Shown here: positions 13,774 to 19,642 of the stretch, one piece after another | Layout of the letters: each line of letters starts with the position of its first letter | Numbering within the stretch: position 1 is the stretch's first letter | Virus record (IMG/VR): IMGVR_UViG_3300000117_000257 | Span: 1-23,635 of that record | Strand: one strand, 5' to 3' | Origin: a virus | DNA: 23,635 nt | Made by a program: the position numbers and the translations under genes | Notes under the pieces: generated by a model | Seen by the model: the letters and a program-made list of their open reading frames with translations, nothing else | Databases searched by the model: none | Told to the model about the DNA's origin: nothing

Positions 13774-13891
13774 TGTCGGACTCCTCATCATCTAACCCAA
13801 CAAAGATAAGTTTTTCATCCATCCATTTTTTATTTATGCCATCTTTGGCTAATCTATCTTTAAATAATTTTTCTAGTTCTTTAGTTTTCAT
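13766..13891 (-). CDS. Very small phage protein, unknown
   Basis: 41 residues, MKTKELEKLFKDRLAKDG then a Trp-containing helix and the acidic tail GLDDEESDNE. It overlaps its neighbours by 4 and 8 bases, filling the gap exactly. The tail is produced by the shared junction sequence. Confidence 0.66.
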   Translation of the reverse strand: MKTKELEKLFKDRLAKDGINKKWMDEKLIFVGLDDEESDNE

Positions 13892-14037
13892 TTGCCTTGT
13901 CCTCTATATTGCTTGTGTGTTTGTTTTTTTCTTTTCGGCATTGATGAGGTGCTGAGATTTCCTCTGCCTATTGATGTCCCTTTACCTTTAATCCCTGTTG
14001 AGGATTTATGATCTATTAGCGTGCTCGCTTTTCTCAT
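13888..14037 (-). CDS. Small very basic phage protein (YRGQG type)
   Basis: 49 residues, highly basic, with SSTGIKGKGTSIGRGNLSTS and an ending of KQYRGQGK. I recognise the Ser/Gly/Lys-rich body with a Lys/Arg-Tyr-Arg-Gly-Gln-Gly terminus as a small protein recurring in marine phages; function unknown. Its charge, opposite to that of its acidic neighbours, suggests it may bind nucleic acid or one of them. It overlaps the next gene by ATGA. Confidence 0.7.
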   Translation of the reverse strand: MRKASTLIDHKSSTGIKGKGTSIGRGNLSTSSMPKRKKQTHKQYRGQGK

Positions 14038-14040
14038 TAG

Positions 14041-14214
14041 CTATTCTCCGTATGATGTTATTTGTTGCTCTTTTGTCAGCTTATCTTCATAAAAGTAAAC
14101 TACTGCTACACAACCTTTAGTTGCACATTCTTCGATTCTGTAGTCTATCTCGTCAAATTCATTAAAACTTCCAAGAAGACAAGCTACATCACCTGTATTT
14201 ATTTTATTAGCCAT
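14041..14214 (-). CDS. Small acidic phage protein, unknown
   Basis: 57 residues starting MANKINTGDVACLLGSFNEF and continuing IDYRIEECATKGCVAVVYFY, with three Cys and a probable beta-alpha-beta layout. It starts in a GGAGAAAAGATAATG junction and ends in the next GGAGAATAGCTAATG junction. Not recognised. Confidence 0.7.
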   Translation of the reverse strand: MANKINTGDVACLLGSFNEFDEIDYRIEECATKGCVAVVYFYEDKLTKEQQITSYGE

Positions 14215-14393
14215 TATCTTTTCTCCTCATAACTTTCTTGCCAATCTCTGCAAGGTTTTTGACTTAAATAGTAAAATGCACTTGTATCATATATGCGATA
14301 TTCTTTAAGATTATTTATAGCTTCTTTACGAGACTCAAATTCATCTACTGTTTCTAAATTTCCGTAAGGGTCTTTTCTTTGTATGTATTTCAC
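14214..14393 (-). CDS. Small phage protein, unknown (GTG start)
   Basis: 59 residues. A longer frame reaches an ATG at 14423, but the GTG at 14393 sits in GGAGAAAAGCTAGTG, the operon's standard junction with GTG in place of ATG, and overlaps the upstream stop by one base, so it is preferred. The body is KYIQRKDPYGNLETVDEFES with a following helix and Tyr-rich stretch (SAFYYLSQ). Not recognised. Confidence 0.7.
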   Translation of the reverse strand: MKYIQRKDPYGNLETVDEFESRKEAINNLKEYRIYDTSAFYYLSQKPCRDWQESYEEKR

Positions 14394-14626
14394 TAGCTTT
14401 TCTCCCACGTTGTATCTTTCCAATCAAAATCCTCTTCAAGGTTTTTTGCTAGTGTAGTTATTTGTTCCCATATTTGCTCACCACTATAAAACTCAAATGG
14501 TTCATAGGCATGATCGGTTAAGAATTTATACAGTTTATCCTCATTCCATTCTTCGGCTTCTACGGGTAGATGCTCAGTTAGGAAAGTAGCACTAGCGTAA
14601 ATAATAAAATCAAAATCAACTTTCAT
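14393..14626 (-). CDS. Small acidic phage protein, unknown
   Basis: 77 residues, acidic, beta-strand start (MKVDFDFIIYASATFLTE) then helices rich in Glu/Trp/Phe (EEWNEDKLYKFLTDHAYEPF). The start is in a perfect AGGAGTCCGACAATG junction. The tail TTWEKS is encoded by the following junction. Not recognised. Confidence 0.76.
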   Translation of the reverse strand: MKVDFDFIIYASATFLTEHLPVEAEEWNEDKLYKFLTDHAYEPFEFYSGEQIWEQITTLAKNLEEDFDWKDTTWEKS

Positions 14627-14897
14627 TGTCGGACTCCTTATTTTTTAGTCTATCCATTGCATTATCAAAAGCTTCTAGCAAATCAATTCTAATTTCGGTA
14701 AAGGCATATTCTAATTTATCATCAAACTCTACCAATCCATTTTCAATATCATCATCAGTCGGTACTCTTGAAAATCCAAATTGCTCAAACAAATCTTCAA
14801 GTACATCTGTTATCTCAGCAAATCCTTCAGAAGATACTGTTAATTTATCACTAACATAACCTGATTCATCTTCGTATTTATCAAAAAATTCATTCAT
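14616..14897 (-). CDS. Small acidic phage protein, unknown
   Basis: 93 residues, strongly acidic. The core FAEITDVLEDLFEQFGFSRV is helical, and the tail NKESDNES comes from the junction sequence. The start lies in a variant junction (GGAGACCGACAATG). It could be a DNA-mimic type protein given the charge, but that is speculation. Confidence 0.75.
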   Translation of the reverse strand: MNEFFDKYEDESGYVSDKLTVSSEGFAEITDVLEDLFEQFGFSRVPTDDDIENGLVEFDDKLEYAFTEIRIDLLEAFDNAMDRLKNKESDNES

Positions 14898-15063
14898 TGT
14901 CGGTCTCCGTAATATCTTTAATATGCGATTCGTCTATTTCAAATAAGACTCCGCAAAAACTGTTGTATTCCTTAACAAGCTCTCTAACAAATTCTTGTTT
15001 GTCATTGGCTTGTCGGACTGGATGAACTGTTCCAAGTTCAATAGTACATTCAAATGTTTTCAT
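14890..15063 (-). CDS. Small phage protein, unknown
   Basis: 57 residues: MKTFECTIELGTVHPVRQAN, then a helix (KQEFVRELVKEYNSF) and a beta end with CGVLFEIDESHIKDI and tail ETDNE. Overlaps the next gene by 8 bases and the upstream stop by one base (TAATG). Its layout (strand, helix, strand) resembles the protein at 12961. Not recognised. Confidence 0.7.
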   Translation of the reverse strand: MKTFECTIELGTVHPVRQANDKQEFVRELVKEYNSFCGVLFEIDESHIKDITETDNE

Positions 15064-15578
15064 TAGTTTTGCTCCTTGTTAAAAAATAAACTTAGTATGT
15101 CTTCCACTTGTTCAGATATATCCATAAATTTATTTTGAGCATCTTCGGTATAAACTTCACCTCCGTTTTCGTCTTCTGTCCATACAGGGTCTAAAGCGGA
15201 AAAATGAAGAATAAAAGAAGATAAGCTTGAATATAGTTCTACCCAAGTTTCAGAAGGTATGGTTATTTTGTTCGGATAAGTCGTTTCCTCCCATATAACA
15301 TCTTCAAGGGTAAAATCTACTATCGCTTCATCAAGAAAACCTAATTCAACACATTTTCCAATTATTGATTTTTCGTCTTTTATTTCATCCATTTCAAAGG
15401 TGTAGCCAAATGTTTGATCAAAATCTAACATGCCTTTAAATTTGCCTTCATTAGATTCAAAATCCCAATCGTTCCATAAGTCGGCAAAGTCATCATTACC
15501 TAACCATAAGTATTTATAGAAGTCTCCATTCTTTAGTTCAGCATGAATTAATTTGGTAGTTTGTATTTTGTTAGCCAT
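15063..15578 (-). CDS. Acidic phage protein, unknown
   Basis: 171 residues, the largest product of the leftward run, acidic and rich in Trp/Phe (DFYKYLWLGNDDFADLWNDW; ETWVELYSSLSSFILHFSAL). No signal peptide or membrane helix. Not recognised. It starts a single base into the upstream stop (TAATG). Confidence 0.78.
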   Translation of the reverse strand: MANKIQTTKLIHAELKNGDFYKYLWLGNDDFADLWNDWDFESNEGKFKGMLDFDQTFGYTFEMDEIKDEKSIIGKCVELGFLDEAIVDFTLEDVIWEETTYPNKITIPSETWVELYSSLSSFILHFSALDPVWTEDENGGEVYTEDAQNKFMDISEQVEDILSLFFNKEQN

Positions 15579-15916
15579 TACGCCACCTCTTCTAGTTGGT
15601 TGACGTAATCGGAAACAATCTCTTCGCCTATGATATAGACGTACATATTAACGACTCGTTCAGGACTGCTAAAATCGGTAGTAACTTCGCCAAAATGCAT
15701 CTCTTCGTATTCTCTGATATGTTCTATTACGTCAAAAACCATATCATCTAGCCATAGCTTCGCTCTGTATGTTCCTATAATGTAGTAATCACTATTAAAA
15801 GCGTTATGGTGTAGATCATCTATCCATGTAGTTGGATAGTTTTCTTCAAAGAATGTTTTGTTTTCGTTAATATAGTTATCAAAGTAATCTTTGATCTCTT
15901 CTCTTTTATATTCCAT
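15578..15916 (-). CDS. Conserved phage protein, unknown
   Basis: 112 residues and the first gene of the long leftward operon. The blocks WIDDLHHNAFNSDYYIIGTY, KLWLDDMVFDVI and EVTTDFSSPERVVNMYVYII form a pattern I recognise from a widespread family of small acidic phage proteins of unknown function. AAGGAG lies 8 bases before the ATG, and a promoter is predicted at 15951-15979. Confidence 0.82.
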   Translation of the reverse strand: MEYKREEIKDYFDNYINENKTFFEENYPTTWIDDLHHNAFNSDYYIIGTYRAKLWLDDMVFDVIEHIREYEEMHFGEVTTDFSSPERVVNMYVYIIGEEIVSDYVNQLEEVA

Positions 15917-15950
15917 TTTTTTCTCCTTTAGTTAATGAAAGTCTTACATC

Positions 15951-15979
15951 AATATATACTATATATCCCATATATGCAA
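15951..15979 (-). promoter_or_regulatory. Promoter for the long leftward operon
   Basis: Minus strand: TTGCAT (15979-15974), a 17-base spacer and TATATT (15956-15951). A start near 15944 gives a leader of about 28 bases containing AAGGAG before the ATG at 15916. It is divergent from, and close to, the promoter of the VRR-NUC gene. Confidence 0.6.
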
Positions 15980-15999
15980 CATAAATTTATTACTTTATA

Positions 16000-16005
16000 T
16001 ATAAT
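16000..16005 (+). promoter_or_regulatory. -10 box for a near-leaderless transcript of the VRR-NUC gene
   Basis: A perfect TATAAT ends 9 bases before the GTG at 16015, with no Shine-Dalgarno sequence. The -35 region is not convincing (CAACAT at 15977-15982, 17-base spacer). Confidence 0.45.
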
Positions 16006-16014
16006 CTTTTTACT

Positions 16015-16428
16015 GTGGCTCAACCTGAAAAATTATTTTGGCAACAAGTAAGAAAAAACCTTACTGCGTTTTCTTGGATTAGGCTAGAGTCTAGGGTTAA
16101 TCATGGTATACCTGATGTTTTAGGCACTACAGAAGAGGGTATTTATTTTACTGTTGAACTTAAAGTAAGCAAAAGTAATAAAGTTAATCTCTCTCCGCAT
16201 CAAATCGCCTACCATGAAGAGCGAAAGAAAGCCCCCGCTTTTATCTTGGTCAAGTCCCTCTTGAAGGGTAGTACTAGAAAATATGGCGTTCATTTGTACG
16301 CGCCCGAACAAGCGCGCGAATTATCTGTCCTTGGTCTGTCGTTGCCTCCCCTTTGCCTTTCGTCCCCCGTTGATTGGTCGAAGGTTCAAGAACAGTTGTT
16401 GTTTGCTATTCGTCAAAGAATTAAATAG
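16015..16428 (+). CDS. VRR-NUC / PD-(D/E)XK-type nuclease
   Basis: 137 residues from a GTG start. Motifs of the VRR-NUC fold: an N-terminal helix with acidic and aromatic residues (EKLFWQQVRKNL), SRVNHGIPDVLG (26-37) with the active-site D34, VELKVSK (47-53) giving E48 and K50, and LSPHQIAYH (59-67) with Q63. This is the order Glu-PD-ELK-Q expected for small phage nucleases that resolve or nick branched DNA, as in Holliday-junction-type or helicase-associated endonucleases. It stands alone on the plus strand between two leftward units. It has no Shine-Dalgarno sequence and probably a leaderless start. Four direct repeats overlap its stop codon and extend downstream. Confidence 0.88.
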   Translation: MAQPEKLFWQQVRKNLTAFSWIRLESRVNHGIPDVLGTTEEGIYFTVELKVSKSNKVNLSPHQIAYHEERKKAPAFILVKSLLKGSTRKYGVHLYAPEQARELSVLGLSLPPLCLSSPVDWSKVQEQLLFAIRQRIK

Positions 16429-16540
16429 CTTGTTTCTATTGTTCAAATTTTTTTGTTTATTAGCTTGCTTCTATTGTTCAAAATTATTAGCTTGCTTCTA
16501 TTGTTCAAAAATGGCTCGTTGCTCGTTTCTATTGTTCAAA
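16426..16540. repeat. Four tandem 21-22 base direct repeats
   Basis: Units TAGCTTGYTTCTATTGTTCAAA at 16426-16447, 16461-16482 and 16488-16509, with a slightly diverged fourth (CTCGTTTCTATTGTTCAAA core) at 16520-16540. The 14-base core TTCTATTGTTCAAA is identical in all four. Spacing is irregular (27-35 bases). The first unit overlaps the stop of the nuclease gene. Possible roles are iterons or binding sites for a phage protein, or decayed gene-junction sequence. Confidence 0.85.
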
Positions 16541-16570
16541 AATAATCTGTCCCTGGTATGGGCCAGGCAA

Positions 16571-16601
16571 TAAAAAAGGCATGAGCCGTTAAACCCATGC
16601 C
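16571..16601 (-). terminator. Intrinsic terminator of the 17503-16624 unit
   Basis: On the minus strand GGCATG (16601-16596) pairs with CATGCC (16583-16578) and is followed by six T (16577-16572). It lies just after the last gene of the three-gene leftward unit. A second small hairpin (CACTTT...AAAGTG) lies between the gene end and this terminator. Confidence 0.82.
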
Positions 16602-16623
16602 TCCACTTTAGGAGAAAGTGTTC

Positions 16624-16917
16624 TTATTCCTCTTGTACTTTCTGTAGCCATTCATAGGCTATAGAAGAGAGGTGTTCATATATGGATGCCACTACAATAT
16701 CATAGACCGAAGCGTTCTCTGGTAATAAACCTGGATCAGATACTGTGGCTAAGTCATGATCAGAAGCCAGGCATTCTATCTGATCGGAATAATAGATAGG
16801 TATGGCCGAATATATATATTCATCAAGCATATCTTCTGGATAACTATGCTCAAGGATCTCCGTTTTGTTGTTGTTTAAATCGTGTTTAAGGTTCTGTATT
16901 ACTTCACTAAATGTCAT
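16624..16917 (-). CDS. Small acidic phage protein, unknown
   Basis: 97 residues from ATG 16917 (MTFSEVIQNLKHDLNNN). A longer frame reaches 17016, but its extra part overlaps the neighbouring gene, and the GGAGAAAACAAATG ribosome binding site marks 16917. The pattern EMLDEYIYSAIPIYYSDQ-like and VVASIYEHLSSIAYEWL is helical and acidic, and resembles the style of the conserved protein at 15578. Function unknown. Confidence 0.78.
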   Translation of the reverse strand: MTFSEVIQNLKHDLNNNKTEILEHSYPEDMLDEYIYSAIPIYYSDQIECLASDHDLATVSDPGLLPENASVYDIVVASIYEHLSSIAYEWLQKVQEE

Positions 16918-17246
16918 TTGTTTTCTCCTATTGTTAAACATCAAATAAACTATTTGATGAAATGTTAAATATACGTGGGTATTCAAAAAGATTTGTTCTA
17001 AAAATATAAGCATCAAATATCTCTAGTCTTTCTAAGTCCTCTACTAAAAACTCAAGATTGCTTTTAAACATTTCTTTGGCATCCTTTAAAGAATAACCCA
17101 TATAACGCATCTTATGACCCGCTACATCTTCGCCAGTCTTTTTATTCTCTACATAACCGAATAAAGTAAATGAGCCGTCACAATGCTTCTCTACTCCTCC
17201 AGTTGTGTAATAATTTAATTTTGTCATTTGTTTTCTCCTATTGTTA
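16912..17246 (-). repeat. Perfect 25-base direct repeat around two start codons
   Basis: 16912-16936 and 17222-17246 are identical. On the minus strand each reads TAACAATAGGAG, then AAAACAAATGACA, that is, ribosome binding site, spacer and start codon. The AACAATAG core also appears (reversed) in the tandem repeats at 16426-16540. Confidence 0.88.
16934..17227 (-). CDS. Phage protein, unknown
   Basis: 97 residues. The N-terminal part MTKLNYYTTGGVEKHCDGSF with FGYVENKKTGEDVAGHKM looks like a small beta sheet; then come a helix (SLKDAKEMFKSNLEFLVEDL) and an aromatic tail. Not recognised. It starts in the same 25-base junction sequence (17222-17246) that precedes the next gene (16912-16936). 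Confidence 0.75.
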   Translation of the reverse strand: MTKLNYYTTGGVEKHCDGSFTLFGYVENKKTGEDVAGHKMRYMGYSLKDAKEMFKSNLEFLVEDLERLEIFDAYIFRTNLFEYPRIFNISSNSLFDV

Positions 17247-17252
17247 TGACTA

Positions 17253-17272
17253 AGACGGCCCGAAGGCCGTTT
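17253..17272 (-). other. Stable hairpin with TTCG loop between two genes
   Basis: On the minus strand ACGGCC-TTCG-GGCCGT forms a six-pair GC-rich stem capped by a C(UUCG)G tetraloop, extendable by two weak pairs. No T-run follows, so it is more likely an RNA processing, stability or attenuation element than a full terminator. It separates the membrane-protein gene from the two downstream genes. Confidence 0.6.
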
Positions 17273-17293
17273 CGGATATTGAACCCTCTTCAG

Positions 17294-17503
17294 TTAGTCT
17301 TTGTAGTCCAGGTATACTTCGGTAATTGAATTCCATAGACCTATCATACAAACACCTAAACCAACACCGCTAATGAAGATTAAATAGACATTTAACCAGG
17401 TAGCGTATTGGGTGTATACGGCATCATACATTGACATATAACCGAGGCCACCGAAGGCCACCAGGCCCATTGACGTTGTTACTAATACTATTGCGTTAAT
17501 CAT
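17294..17503 (-). CDS. Small two-helix membrane protein (holin candidate)
   Basis: 69 residues with two hydrophobic segments (about 3-23, IVLVTTSMGLVAFGGLGYM, and about 38-58, VYLIFISGVGLGVCMIGLW) and a short acidic tail. Size and two spans fit a class II holin, but many small phage membrane proteins look alike, so this is only a candidate. AAGGAG lies 9 bases before the ATG. It is the first gene of a leftward unit with its own promoter, whose spacer is a perfect palindrome, so it may be under specific control. Confidence 0.75.
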   Translation of the reverse strand: MINAIVLVTTSMGLVAFGGLGYMSMYDAVYTQYATWLNVYLIFISGVGLGVCMIGLWNSITEVYLDYKD

Positions 17504-17532
17504 TTACTTTCTCCTTTGTTATTAACAAGTTA

Positions 17533-17561
17533 ATTGTATAAGATATATCTTATAATGTAAA
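17533..17561 (-). promoter_or_regulatory. Promoter with an 18-base palindrome in its spacer
   Basis: Minus strand: TTTACA (17561-17556), a 17-base spacer and TACAAT (17538-17533). The perfect palindrome TATAAGATATATCTTATA (17537-17554) covers the spacer and the edge of the -10 box, which is where a dimeric repressor would block RNA polymerase. Confidence 0.6.
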
Positions 17562-17833
17562 CAACTATATTAATCTTTTTTATATTCTTTTAGTCCCTGG
17601 TCCATGGCCCATTCGCGCCTGGCCGATTAAGATCGAGCCGTGTTTTTATATCTATCTAATCATGTACCCCTAACCCCCCCCTGGCGCACACACGCTGACC
17701 TTCTACTAAAGTGAAGAAAACAGACATGGAGAGAATATCCAGAAACTTTGACAAATGGGCTTACCCCCTTCATCATAGGAATCATCGAAAACGATTTGGC
17801 CACAAAAAATTTTAAAATTTCAAAATATTTGGC
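17562..17833. other. Non-coding region upstream of terminase large subunit
   Basis: 272 bases with no gene visible. It has an AT-rich left end, a short GC-rich segment around 17593-17640 with GGTCCATGGCC-like near-palindromes, a C-run near 17675, and an A/T-rich 30 bases before the terminase start. A plus-strand promoter candidate lies at 17748-17776. Confidence 0.5.
17748..17776 (+). promoter_or_regulatory. Promoter candidate for terminase large subunit
   Basis: A perfect TTGACA at 17748-17753, a 17-base spacer and CATCAT (17771-17776, four of six matches). It would give a leader of about 50 bases ending in an A/T-rich stretch with no Shine-Dalgarno sequence before the ATG at 17834. Confidence 0.4.
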
Positions 17834-19324
17834 ATGGAAAATCCTGACATAAACCTAGAGCGGTTAGCCGAGCAGTATCCTGAAGCTACCAGAGAACTGT
17901 TGGAACTGACTGAAGCACTAAATTCCAAACAGCTACAGCGTGAAGGACAAGAAAGCTTTTTGACCTATATCAATCACATGTGGCCAGACTTTGTAGAAGG
18001 CAGACATCATCAGATATTTGCAGAAAAACTAGAACAAGTAGCACAAGGCAAATGTAAACGTCTGATAGTGAACATGCCACCAAGACACACTAAGTCTGAA
18101 TTTGCTTCTACTTTCTTTCCATCGTGGGTCTTGGGCCGTAATCCTAAGTTGAAGGTCATGCAGATTACACACACCGCAGAACTAGCCTTTCGTTTTGGTA
18201 GAAAGGTCAGGGACATAATAGATTCCGATTTGTATCAAGATGTTTTTCCTGGCGTTAGTCTAAAAGCGGATAGTAAATCAGCAGGAAGGTGGGAAACCAA
18301 TGGCGGAGGCGAAGCTTTCTATTCTGGTATCGGCGGTGCGGTAACAGGACGTGGTGCAGATCTATTAGTATTAGATGATATTCACTCAGAGCAAGACGCA
18401 CTTTCACCAACGGCCTTGGACAATGCTTGGGAATACTACAGTTCTGGTCCCCGACAAAGGCTACAGCCAGGCGGAGCTATTGTTATTGTAATGACACGAT
18501 GGTCGATCAAGGACTTAACAGGCAGATTACTAAGCAAACAAGGTGAAGATCATGCAGATCAGTGGGAAGTCGTAGAATTTCCTGCAATCTTTCCTGATAG
18601 TCAAAAACCTTTATGGCCTGAATATTGGAAGATAGAAGAATTAGAAGGGGTCAAAGCTTCTATTCCTGTGAGCAAATGGGAAGCACAGTGGATGCAAAAC
18701 CCAACATCAGAAGAAGGAGCGATACTAAAACGTGAATGGTGGCAAAAATGGGAACACGATGAAGTGCCAGAAATGCAATACGTAATCCAGTCGTACGACA
18801 CAGCTTACACCAAGAAAGAAACGTCTGACTTCTCTGCTATTACAACGTGGTGCGTTTTCTATCCTGATCCTAACTCTATGCGGCCAGCTTTGCTGTTGCT
18901 AGATGTTAAGAAAGGTCGATGGGATTTCCCTACGTTGAAGAGAGAAGCTTTTAAACAATTTGAATATTGGGATCCAGACACAGTAATCGTAGAGGCCAAG
19001 GCCAGTGGTCTACCGCTCACGGACGAATTACGTCAGTCAGGTATCCCTGTGGTCAACTACTCACCTGGCAAAGGACAAGATAAAATCGCAAGGGTAAATG
19101 CCGTTGCGCCAATGCTGGAATCAGGTATGGTATACGTACCAGATACACGTTGGGCGGACGAATTAGTAGAAGAATGTGCGGCGTTTCCTTTTGGAGACCA
19201 CGACGACTTGGTAGACTCAACTACACAAGCATTAATGCGTTATCGACAGGGCGGATTTATTGGTTTAGAATCGGACGAGGATCTGCAGGATAATCAACCG
19301 AGACGGATTAGAGAATATTATTAG
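17834..19324 (+). CDS. terL: Terminase large subunit
   Basis: 496 residues with both terminase domains. ATPase: adenine-side region HHQIFAEKLE, Walker A MPPRHTKSEFAS (81-92), Walker B LLVLDDIHSEQD (177-188; D181, D182) and coupling motif TRW (221-223). Nuclease (RNase H-like): SYDTAYT with D322, VEAKASG with E387, and FGDHDDLVDS with D455/D457/D458/D461. PPRHTKS with a His before Thr-Lys-Ser is the variant P-loop common in this terminase group. The protein packages DNA into the prohead and cuts it. No Shine-Dalgarno sequence precedes the start, and the next gene follows after 9 bases. The small subunit is distant at 10740. Confidence 0.96.
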   Translation: MENPDINLERLAEQYPEATRELLELTEALNSKQLQREGQESFLTYINHMWPDFVEGRHHQIFAEKLEQVAQGKCKRLIVNMPPRHTKSEFASTFFPSWVLGRNPKLKVMQITHTAELAFRFGRKVRDIIDSDLYQDVFPGVSLKADSKSAGRWETNGGGEAFYSGIGGAVTGRGADLLVLDDIHSEQDALSPTALDNAWEYYSSGPRQRLQPGGAIVIVMTRWSIKDLTGRLLSKQGEDHADQWEVVEFPAIFPDSQKPLWPEYWKIEELEGVKASIPVSKWEAQWMQNPTSEEGAILKREWWQKWEHDEVPEMQYVIQSYDTAYTKKETSDFSAITTWCVFYPDPNSMRPALLLLDVKKGRWDFPTLKREAFKQFEYWDPDTVIVEAKASGLPLTDELRQSGIPVVNYSPGKGQDKIARVNAVAPMLESGMVYVPDTRWADELVEECAAFPFGDHDDLVDSTTQALMRYRQGGFIGLESDEDLQDNQPRRIREYY

Positions 19325-19333
19325 GAGACTATA

Positions 19334-19495
19334 ATGGCTGACAAAGGCGAAAAGATAAAGGACCAAGGATTTGTTCCTTATGCAAAACAATCCAACATGA
19401 CAACTTCTAAAAAGCCTTCACCTGGAGCAGGTAAAGGTAAAAGTCGTGGCGGTGGTGATTCACTGAGAGGCACTAAATTTACTGGCGTTTACTAA
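19334..19495 (+). CDS. Tiny protein between terminase and portal, unknown
   Basis: 53 residues, basic and Gly-rich: MADKGEKIKDQGFVPYAKQS, then PSPGAGKGKSRGGGDSLRG and TKFTGVY. AGGAG lies 7 bases before the ATG. It fits exactly between the terminase stop and the next start. Small basic Gly-rich proteins at this place recur in marine phages; the role is unknown. Confidence 0.78.
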   Translation: MADKGEKIKDQGFVPYAKQSNMTTSKKPSPGAGKGKSRGGGDSLRGTKFTGVY

Positions 19496-19642
19496 ATGAA
19501 AGTTAAAGCACCTAAAGGCTATCACTGGATGAAGCAAAAAAATGGTAGCTTTAAACTGATGAAGCACACAGGCAAGTTTACTCCTCATAAAGGAGCGACT
19601 ATGAATGCAAACTTTGCAATTCAAAAAGCACACAAAAAGTAA
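19496..19642 (+). CDS. Tiny basic protein upstream of portal, unknown
   Basis: 48 residues, very basic: MKVKAPKGYHWMKQKNGSFK, LMKHTGKFTPHKGAT and an end of IQKAHKK. It starts directly after one stop codon and ends directly before the portal ATG, so the three genes are contiguous without a base between. The pattern KAPKGYHWMK...LMKHTGKFxPHKGA is one I have the impression of seeing in related phages. No function is known. Confidence 0.78.
   Translation: MKVKAPKGYHWMKQKNGSFKLMKHTGKFTPHKGATMNANFAIQKAHKK

Larger units (their letters stand above)
13174..14909 (-). repeat. Recurrent gene-junction sequence B (AGGAGTCCGACAATG), six copies
   Basis: Exact or near-exact copies at 13174-13188, 13304-13318, 13455-13469, 13771-13785, 14624-14638 and 14895-14909, each ending in the start codon of a gene. 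In five copies the upstream gene reads through it in one fixed frame, giving a C-terminal tail of the form Glu-Ser/Thr-Asp-Asn-Glu. Confidence 0.85.
12283..15075 (-). repeat. Recurrent gene-junction sequence A (GGAGAAAAGCTAATG type), six copies
   Basis: On the minus strand the sequence GGAGAAAAGCTAATG or a close variant occurs with its ATG or GTG at 12285, 12482, 14037, 14214, 14393 and 15063. It supplies the ribosome binding site and start of one gene. In five of the six copies it also holds the stop of the previous gene (TAATG or TAGTG), often encoding a Glu-Lys-Ser tail. In the 14037 copy the stop is just upstream. Confidence 0.82.

Noticed and set aside
16426-16540. CRISPR-like array
   Set aside because: Spacers are only 5-13 bases and of irregular length, the repeat has no palindromic character and no cas gene is near.
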